DNA from: an uncultured Phaeodactylibacter sp.
GTDB taxonomy: Bacteria; Bacteroidota; Bacteroidia; Chitinophagales; Saprospiraceae
NCBI GenBank assembly: GCA_913062745.1
Contig: CAJXXJ010000266.1
Location: 1 to 5,893, forward strand
DNA length: 5,893 nucleotides
Direction: 5' to 3'
The translations under genes were made by a program, and so were the position numbers. The notes under the pieces are model-generated. The model had not been told where the DNA came from. It saw only the letters and a program-made list of their open reading frames with translations, and made no database searches. Of this stretch, positions 1 to 4,531 are shown piece by piece. Positions within the stretch are counted from its first letter, which is position 1, and every line of letters starts with the position of its first letter.

Positions 1-207
1 AAAAATGATTGCATCAGGCTTACGCCAACCTACCCGTTGAGGTCAATTATAGGATTTTGGCTTTCAATGCTCCACTATTGGGTGTAAATGTATGACTCTA
101 CCTGGCCGCGCCAGTCAGACAGGTTCTCCGAATCCTTAGATCTTGACATGCGGAGCATCGTCACAGAGTCAAATATAGCCCGGTAGGCGGCATTAGCAAC
201 AAAGGCG

Positions 208-224
208 GGACTTCTCCGAAATTC
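208..224. repeat. Degenerate copy of the GACTTC/GAAGTC palindrome, TCC loop
   Basis: GGACTTC-TCC-GAAATTC forms a 7-bp stem with one mismatch (C211/A221) and one G:T pair. It resembles the two exact palindromes at 353 and 409, but its loop is TCC, the complement of GGA, so the copy is in the opposite orientation. TAGCAACA lies 14 nt before it, at 195-202, and the same octamer precedes the 409 copy at 397-404 with a single final-base difference. This suggests that a longer unit was duplicated and then diverged. Confidence 0.45.
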
Positions 225-226
225 TG

Positions 227-271
227 TTTGGCACTATCGAAGTGCTGTGCTTTTGACATAGCGGTGCCAAA
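227..271. repeat. Hairpin with 8-bp perfect stem
   Basis: TTTGGCAC (227-234) is the exact reverse complement of GTGCCAAA (264-271). Three more pairs, TAT (235-237) with ATA (258-260), can form inside if GCG (261-263) bulges out. Outside, CT (224-225) can pair with AG (273-274) across one mismatch. An 8-bp match within a 45-nt span in a region of this size is only moderately unlikely by chance, so it is listed mainly as part of the hairpin cluster. Confidence 0.4.
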
Positions 272-303
272 GAGCACTAATGCTTATGGTTTTCGGCAGT
301 AGC

Positions 304-345
304 CGGGCGGAAGGCTCTTTTCCATATTTTGATAGCCTTCTCCCG
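304..345. repeat. 12-bp bulged hairpin
   Basis: The arm at 304-316 pairs with 334-345: CGGG/CCCG at the base, C308 bulged, one G:T wobble (309/341), then GAAGGCT/AGCCTTC. The loop is a 17-nt T-rich stretch (317-333). This is the strongest long stem in the first 600 bases. The run of T is in the loop rather than after the stem, so it is not a standard rho-independent terminator. It could be an RNA structural element or the core of a small palindromic repeat. Confidence 0.5.
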
Positions 346-350
346 TATGC

Positions 351-369
351 ATGACTTCGGAGAAGTCAT
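351..369. repeat. Palindromic repeat GACTTCGGAGAAGTC, copy 1
   Basis: ATGACTTC-GGA-GAAGTCAT is a perfect 8-bp inverted repeat around a 3-nt GGA centre. The inner 15 bases (353-367) recur exactly at 409-423, 56 bp downstream. It could be a DNA site for a dimeric regulator, a REP-like dispersed repeat, or an RNA triloop hairpin. Confidence 0.6.
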
Positions 370-399
370 ATATTTGATGCTCTAATTCTATCCGCTAGC

Positions 400-430
400 A
401 ACAGTGCCGACTTCGGAGAAGTCGCACGTT
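400..430. repeat. Palindromic repeat GACTTCGGAGAAGTC, copy 2, with extended arms
   Basis: The 15-bp core at 409-423 is identical to copy 1. Its arms extend further: C408-G424, then GTG (404-406) with CAC (425-427), then AAC (400-402) with GTT (428-430), giving 13 pairs with two single-base bulges (A403 and C407). The flanks differ from copy 1 while the core is identical, so the core is the conserved unit. The AAC/GTT ends recall integron attC ends, but the site is too short for one. Confidence 0.55.
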
Positions 431-594
431 ATCCTAAAGCATGTAAACTTTAGCAAAAGCCCCAAAGCGACAATTTGGTTTACGCCCAAGTGGAACAAAC
501 GAAAAAAAGTGATAAATTGAATTTGCCAGCCTATATTGTTGTTGTTGAATTCAGTCAACCCGTAGTTAAAATCAGGAAAAGAGAATAGCTAAGC

Positions 595-966
595 ATGGAA
601 AATATGAGTATTGCCATTGACGAACTACACCAAAAGGCCATGGAGCTGGCTGATGAAGCATTCTACGATAGTAAAAAGCGGGATTTGCAAAGTGCTCAGG
701 ATAAATACCTGGCTGCTTTTGAGTATGAAAAAGCGGCGGCTATGCTTTTGGTTAACGAATATGAAGAGGAGCCCAGTCGTTCCGTACTATTCAGGAGTGC
801 GGCCTCTTTACTCCTGAATTTGCCTTACCCATCAGATAAGCATTTCCGCCAGGCGGAAAAAATGGTAGCTCACGGACTCAGCGGCAACCCGCCTGAAGAA
901 ATAGCGGAAGAGCTGCGGGATGCATGGCGGGAATTGATGGCCCAACTCCAAAAAGAAGCGGCCTAG
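595..966 (+). CDS. Small helical protein of unknown function (TPR/MIT-like helices)
   Basis: A 123-residue acidic, predicted all-helical protein with no signal peptide or membrane segment, so probably cytoplasmic. Residues 8-56 look like a pair of amphipathic TPR- or MIT-like helices. The motif EPSRSVLFRSAASLLL (59-74) and the tail GLSGNPPEEIAEELRDAWREL (94-114, first residues GLSG, then NPPEEIAEELR) resemble a family of short hypothetical proteins that I recall from cyanobacteria and Bacteroidota; that is memory, not a search. AGGAAAAGAG (574-583) lies 11 nt before the ATG at 595. A second ATG at 604 (MSIAIDELHQ) is an equally possible start. Third-position GC is about 49% (60 of 123 codons), lower than in the genes to its right. 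It stands alone on the plus strand and converges on the TPR gene. Function unknown. Confidence 0.75.
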   Translation: MENMSIAIDELHQKAMELADEAFYDSKKRDLQSAQDKYLAAFEYEKAAAMLLVNEYEEEPSRSVLFRSAASLLLNLPYPSDKHFRQAEKMVAHGLSGNPPEEIAEELRDAWRELMAQLQKEAA

Positions 967-1033
967 CACTAAGGCACTGCTCCCCTTCTTTCCCTTTATT
1001 AATCCGTCAACCCCTTTACCCGCATTCCCTCTA

Positions 1034-2785
1034 TCATAGTTCCCGCTCCGCCATAGCCATCTCTTCCCGTTCAATGCCCCGCCGGCGCAGTGCCTGGAAA
1101 TCCTCTTTGATCAGCTCGCGGATGCGCTTTTTGTCTACTGTGATTTGGTCCTTCAGCTCCCCGTAAATGGCCAGAGCCTCGTCCATTGCACCGGAAAGCA
1201 GCAGCGCGTGCGCCCGGTTGACCCGTGCCAGCGGGTGCTGCGGGCCTACCTGCAAGGCCTGTTGGGAAGCCGCAAGGGCCGCATCCGTGTCCTGCTCCAG
1301 CAAATGCAGCCAGGCTTTATGCCCCAGCGCCAGTGCCAGCTCTTCCTGCATGGCCTGCTGATCCGGGTACTCCTTCAGGTAACTTTCGAGGGCTGCGATA
1401 ATTTCCTGCTGAAAGGCCTGTTTTTCGGCGACTTCCAGGGTGGACAGCTGCTCTTCCTGCCAGGCGTCAATCTTATTGCGGACGAGCTGCGCCTCCAGGC
1501 TTGACTTTTTCACGGTACGGAAAAACTGGCGGAAATATTCCAGCTCGCTGCGCATACTTACAATAGCGGGCCGCTTCTGCGTAATCTGGTCCAGCGCCTG
1601 TTCAGCGACCTGCAGAATATCAAGGCCTTTTTGCCGAAAGGCCATATCTGCGGTTTGCTCCAGCTGCGACTGAAACAAGGTGGCCATATTGAGCGCAGTT
1701 GCAGAGATATCCGGCAAAAAACTATCCGGGTTTTCTTTAGCCAGCTGCTGCCGCTCGTACAGCGCCTGATCGTAGTACTCCAGCGCCTGATCGTACTGCT
1801 GCTTCTCATCGCAGAGCACCCCGAGGTTGTGCAGAATGGTAGCCTGATAGGGGCGGAAGTCCCACGGTGCCTGAGCCGACAGGCTTTCGTAGATGCCGAG
1901 GGCGCGCTTGTAATTGCCGATCGCCTCGTCCTTGTCGGTCATCTCGGTGAAGAGGATGCCGAGATTATTATAAGTGCCGGCCAGGAAGGGCAGGTACTCT
2001 GCCTCCTGCTCCGCTGCCAGTATCTGGTAATGCTCCAAAGCCTGCGTGTAGGAGAGCACGGCTTTGCTGTATTCGCGCATCTGCTTCTGGGTGTAGCCCA
2101 GATTATTGCAGGTGGCAGCCAGGAATGGGCGCACCGAAGCGTCCCGTTCCAGCGCTTTGCTGTAATTGCCCACCGCCCGCTTGAGGAAAACCTCGGCCAT
2201 GGGCGGCTCTTCGTTGCTGTAGCTTTCCGCTAAAGCAGCCTGCGCATTGGCCAGGTAAGGCTGAAATGCCGGGCGCTCTTTCTCGAGTCGCTCGTACAGC
2301 TCCGTAGCCGTGCGGGCACTCTTGCGCCAGGTATAAATGTCTTCCCGCTGCGTGGCGGCGCGCGCCAGATTGTAATGGGAAAGGGCCAGATATGGCAGGA
2401 ACTGCTGCTCATTGGCTTCCGCCAAACTCTCATACAGCCGGATAGCCGCCCGCAGGTAGGGCACCGCCTCTTTAGCAGCCTGCTGCCCGATGAGCAGATT
2501 GGCGAAATTGGTGGCCAGGTTGGCAAATTGCTGCCGCTCGGAAGGGTCGAGCTCCGATTCTACGGCGACGTACTGCTCGAAGGAGCGCTCGTAGTGCTTA
2601 CGGGCCACTTCCAGCTCGTCCATCTGCATATAAATCATCCCCAGCATGCCGCCGACCTGTGCGCTGATGACAGGCGCAGGCTGCTGATTGAGTACGGCTT
2701 CGTAGGCTTCGAGCGCCTGTGCCAGCTGCCCGGACTGATAGTAGACCTGAGCTTGCTGTAGCTGATCGCTAAGTGTTTCGTTCAT
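1034..2785 (-). CDS. Tetratricopeptide-repeat protein with long (44-46 residue) repeats
   Basis: A 583-residue, glutamine- and alanine-rich, almost fully helical protein without signal peptide or membrane segment: probably a cytoplasmic protein-protein interaction scaffold. Residues 6-75 contain ordinary TPR-like units. A P-[FY]-L/x-A...NLG-type element then recurs at P131, P176, P220, P266, P312 and P358, a period of 44-46 residues; LAKENPDSFLPDISATALN (348-366) is closest to the consensus of this long-repeat TPR class. After a charged linker (about 400-470), two more TPRs lie at 483-545, followed by a basic tail (EDFQALRRRGI, 561-571). No catalytic domain is present. The ATG is 3 nt after the aat stop codon, with no Shine-Dalgarno but an A-rich context, so it is probably co-transcribed with aat. 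A 15-bp direct repeat (1760-1774 and 1781-1795) encodes YDQAL twice. Partner and pathway are unknown. Confidence 0.85.
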   Translation of the reverse strand: MNETLSDQLQQAQVYYQSGQLAQALEAYEAVLNQQPAPVISAQVGGMLGMIYMQMDELEVARKHYERSFEQYVAVESELDPSERQQFANLATNFANLLIGQQAAKEAVPYLRAAIRLYESLAEANEQQFLPYLALSHYNLARAATQREDIYTWRKSARTATELYERLEKERPAFQPYLANAQAALAESYSNEEPPMAEVFLKRAVGNYSKALERDASVRPFLAATCNNLGYTQKQMREYSKAVLSYTQALEHYQILAAEQEAEYLPFLAGTYNNLGILFTEMTDKDEAIGNYKRALGIYESLSAQAPWDFRPYQATILHNLGVLCDEKQQYDQALEYYDQALYERQQLAKENPDSFLPDISATALNMATLFQSQLEQTADMAFRQKGLDILQVAEQALDQITQKRPAIVSMRSELEYFRQFFRTVKKSSLEAQLVRNKIDAWQEEQLSTLEVAEKQAFQQEIIAALESYLKEYPDQQAMQEELALALGHKAWLHLLEQDTDAALAASQQALQVGPQHPLARVNRAHALLLSGAMDEALAIYGELKDQITVDKKRIRELIKEDFQALRRRGIEREEMAMAEREL

Positions 2786-2788
2786 TGT

Positions 2789-3448
2789 TTATGATTGTTC
2801 GCAGGCCGCTTTGACCCGGTCCAGGTAAGCCATGCGGGACTGCTCGGTGAAGCCGATATCCCGGGAGGCGATACTTTCTTTTTGTACATCGATGAAGTGG
2901 TAGCCCGCTTTGCCAAGGCGTTCCGCCAGCAGGCTCAGCGCCAGGGTGGCACCGCCTTCCTGCGGGCTGTAGGTGTATTCTGCAAAAAATGCCTTGCCTA
3001 TGCTGATTCCAAAGATGCCGCCTATCCAGTCTTCTCCCTGCCGGATTTCCAGAGAGTGGGCGTAGCCGCGCTCAAACAGCTCAAGGTAAGCTTTGATCAT
3101 TTCTTCCGTCACCCAGTTTTCTGCCATGGGCGGCTGGTTTTCTGCTTCCTGTATGCGGCGCAGCAGCGGCTCGAAAGCCTGATCGTAGGTGACATCAAGC
3201 CCGGACAGGGGGACGGGGCTGACCGCTTCGGGAGCCTCTGCCTCTTCCGGTACCAGCAACAGCCGCGGATCAGGCGACCACCATTTAATGAAATCCATGG
3301 GGCCAAACCAAAAGTAAATGCCGTTGCGGTAGGCCGTCAGTAAACGCTCGCCCGACAAGTCGCCGCCCACCGCGATCATCCCCTGCTCGTCGGCAAAGTG
3401 GGCAGGCGGGAAGCCGAGGTCGGTCTCGCTGAGTTGAAAGAAAGGCAT
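2789..3448 (-). CDS. aat: Leucyl/phenylalanyl-tRNA-protein transferase, divergent
   Basis: Aat moves Leu or Phe from its tRNA to the N-terminus of proteins that begin with Arg or Lys, creating an N-degron read by ClpS/ClpAP; it acts in the cytoplasm. The 219 residues fit the family length. Conserved parts are GMIAVGGDLS (23-32), WWSPDPR (56-62), the W-x-T-E-E-M segment from W112, AHSLE (130-134), GG-x-x-G (143-147), E157, and FIDVQ with D187 and Q189, which match the residues proposed as catalytic in E. coli. Oddities: the family's GIFPWF is GIYFWF (43-48), GESMFS is AEYTYS (156-161), the ASK motif is ATL, and the H...SLGA segment is replaced around 191-200. The frame is open to an ATG at 3499, but I chose 3448 because MPFFQLSETDLGFPP aligns with the usual Aat N-terminus. 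It is first in a likely operon with the TPR gene. Confidence 0.88.
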   Translation of the reverse strand: MPFFQLSETDLGFPPAHFADEQGMIAVGGDLSGERLLTAYRNGIYFWFGPMDFIKWWSPDPRLLLVPEEAEAPEAVSPVPLSGLDVTYDQAFEPLLRRIQEAENQPPMAENWVTEEMIKAYLELFERGYAHSLEIRQGEDWIGGIFGISIGKAFFAEYTYSPQEGGATLALSLLAERLGKAGYHFIDVQKESIASRDIGFTEQSRMAYLDRVKAACEQS

Positions 3449-3733
3449 AGGGTCGTGTTTATTTTGATTAAATATAAAAAATTGCCGCCCACCTCCCATG
3501 CCCTGATCGTATTTTTTACCGGGCGTTTGCTTTTCCGGTTGACGGCAACCGCTCGTGAAATTGGAGAAAAGGTCGGAAATGGCGCTGCGGAAACGTTAAA
3601 CTGCCCGGCCGGCGCACGCGATTGCCCCCCTGAGGCGATTTAATGTTAGACAAGCAGACGCGAAATAATTTCGGCATCCCCACCGCTGTAAGGTTGGCAA
3701 AGCGCTTCGCGTCTACACCAAACTTAACACCCT
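3449..3733. other. Divergent intergenic region between aat and the beta-barrel gene
   Basis: These 285 bp separate two genes transcribed away from each other, so promoters for both should lie here. On the minus strand TATATTTA (3476 down to 3469), about 20 nt before the aat start, partly fits the Bacteroidota -7 box TAnnTTTG, but I see no clear -33 box. On the plus side a 9-bp inverted repeat (3656-3714) lies just before the beta-barrel start codon. I see no coding sequence or known riboswitch. Confidence 0.5.
3656..3714 (+). promoter_or_regulatory. 9-bp perfect inverted repeat in the leader of the beta-barrel gene
   Basis: AGACGCGAA (3656-3664) and TTCGCGTCT (3706-3714) are exact reverse complements separated by 41 nt. 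An 8-bp palindrome, AAGCGCTT (3700-3707), overlaps the right arm. The right arm ends 19 nt before the start codon at 3734. In RNA it could fold into a long-loop hairpin affecting translation; in DNA the two arms could be paired regulator sites about 5 helical turns apart. Either role is inference. Confidence 0.35.
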
Positions 3734-4381
3734 ATGAAATATCTTATTCCTATCCTGCTCTTATTCGCTTCCTCCCACGCGCAGGCTCAATCCAAACTTA
3801 GCGTTGGCCCGGTAGCCGGTGGTAATGCGTCAGGCGTGAATCTGCATAAAGCGGATGCCGCGAACGGGCCTCACCTGGATTTCAATAGCCTGCTGAGCTG
3901 GCAAGCCGGTTTGTTTGTGGCGTATCGGGCCAGTGAGCGCAGCAGCTTTAGCATACAGCCGGTTTTCGTACGCCGCCGAAGCTCCTACGCCACAGATTTT
4001 GGCACCCCCCACATCCGGGTGGATTACCTGGAAATCCCCGTTCTTTACCGCTATCACATCAGCAAAAAGTTCTTTGCGGAAGCTGGCGCTTACGCCGGTT
4101 TTCGCCTGGACGGCCGGAGCTTTCTGAATGGCGAAGAAATCCAAAGCGCTTTCGGCACACTAACCGACTGGCAGGCCGACACCGATCTGGGCGGCATCCT
4201 GGGGATCGGCTACAAAATCAGCGGGCCGCTCCACCTCAGCCTACGGTTTGCGCAGGGCCTGGCCGACCTGTACCCCGACTTACAGTACACCGACAACACC
4301 GGACAGCCGCTGCGGGAGCGGCCGATATACCTTAACCGCTCGGTCAGCCTGCAGCTGAGTTATGATTTGCTGTACCGCTAG
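3734..4381 (+). CDS. Outer-membrane beta-barrel protein, PorT-like family
   Basis: A 215-residue secreted protein. Residues 1-18 form a typical signal peptide: Lys at position 2, a hydrophobic core LIPILLLFA, and an AQA cleavage site before Q19. The mature part shows alternating hydrophobic/polar strands with short turns. RVDYLEIPVLYRYHISKKFF (95-114), followed by AEAGAYAGFRL (115-125), is the hallmark of the Bacteroidota PorT / OMP_b-brl_2 type, where a strand carrying YLxIPxLxxY is followed by a GxYxG strand. Further strands lie near 148-160, 164-176 and 203-213, and the protein ends in a strand with aromatic residues (SYDLLYR). It is probably an 8-strand barrel in the outer membrane. Such proteins are widespread and mostly without assigned function; nothing here links it to gliding or type IX secretion. 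It has its own leader and is 150 bp upstream of asnS. Confidence 0.85.
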   Translation: MKYLIPILLLFASSHAQAQSKLSVGPVAGGNASGVNLHKADAANGPHLDFNSLLSWQAGLFVAYRASERSSFSIQPVFVRRRSSYATDFGTPHIRVDYLEIPVLYRYHISKKFFAEAGAYAGFRLDGRSFLNGEEIQSAFGTLTDWQADTDLGGILGIGYKISGPLHLSLRFAQGLADLYPDLQYTDNTGQPLRERPIYLNRSVSLQLSYDLLYR

Positions 4382-4446
4382 CGGGCCGGCTACGCTGCTC
4401 TGGATCCCTTTGCGCATCCCACCATCCCGCCATTTTCGCCGGCCGC
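4381..4446. repeat. GC-rich inverted repeat after the beta-barrel gene
   Basis: GCGGGCCGGC (4381-4390), starting at the last base of the stop codon, pairs with GCCGGCCGC (4438-4446) with one bulged G, over a 47-nt loop. The arms contain the self-palindrome GCCGGC, so part of the match is trivial. There is no T-run after it, so it is a poor candidate for a rho-independent terminator, though it could slow transcription before asnS. Confidence 0.25.
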
Positions 4447-4465
4447 AGGTATTTCACGGGGCACA

Positions 4466-4498
4466 TTTTCCAAATACTTCCTAAAAGCACTATTTTCG
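4466..4498 (+). promoter_or_regulatory. Candidate Bacteroidota-type promoter for asnS
   Basis: TATTTTCG (4491-4498) matches the -7 consensus TAnnTTTG at all but one fixed position. TTTT (4466-4469) lies 21 nt upstream as a poor -33 match. Transcription would start near 4503, leaving a leader of about 30 nt that ends in the A-rich sequence AAATCAAATTGAA before ATG, with no Shine-Dalgarno. The location is right and the -7 match is fair; the -33 box is weak. Confidence 0.4.
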
Positions 4499-4531
4499 CG
4501 CCGGTATTGGAATCCGCAAAATCAAATTGAA

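Larger units (their letters stand above)
1..594. other. Gene-free, inverted-repeat-rich intergenic region
   Basis: I see no coding region here on either strand: frames are broken by frequent stops and none gives a recognisable protein. The stretch is visibly more AT-rich than the genes from 1034 onward. It holds several short inverted repeats, many with 3-nt loops: 102-114, 122-134, 148-158, 208-224, 353-367 and 409-423, plus longer hairpins at 227-271 and 304-345. The 4-5 bp stems (102-114, 148-158) could arise by chance in 600 bp; the two 15-bp identical palindromes and the 12-bp bulged stem are unlikely to. A TTG microsatellite (four units) lies at 536-547. It could be a dispersed-repeat island, a structured RNA, or a decayed mobile remnant; the sequence alone does not decide. 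Confidence 0.6.

Noticed and set aside
353..423. CRISPR array
   Set aside because: Only two exact copies of a 15-bp palindrome, with no third regular copy, repeats too short, and no cas genes in the window.
145..423. CsrB/RsmZ-like RNA with GGA in hairpin loops
   Set aside because: Three GGA triloops occur on the plus strand, but CsrA is not typical of Bacteroidota, the loops lack the ANGGA context, and a 3-nt loop is tighter than usual CsrA sites.
400..430. Integron attC site
   Set aside because: The AAC/GTT ends and bulged bases are suggestive, but the site is 31 bp, shorter than known attC sites, and GTTATCC does not fit GTTRRRY. No integrase is visible.
967..1033. Bidirectional terminator between the convergent genes
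   Set aside because: The 67-bp gap has pyrimidine runs but no stem of useful length on either strand.
1145..2761. Several plus-strand open frames (for example 1631-2233 and 2375-2761) opposite the TPR gene
   Set aside because: The minus-strand TPR protein has clear repeat periodicity through the whole stretch; the antisense translations are low-complexity and have no recognisable motif.
3449..3499. Aat start at 3499, adding 17 residues
   Set aside because: The extra residues (MGGGRQFFIFNQNKHDP) do not match the family N-terminus, and the stretch overlaps the likely promoter; MPFFQLSETD at 3448 fits.
1765..3511. The 10-mer CCTGATCGTA four times (1765, 1786, 3178, 3502)
   Set aside because: Two copies come from the local duplication in the TPR gene and the third encodes a similar YDQA stretch in aat. 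Only the one at 3502 is noncoding, so no independent function is indicated.
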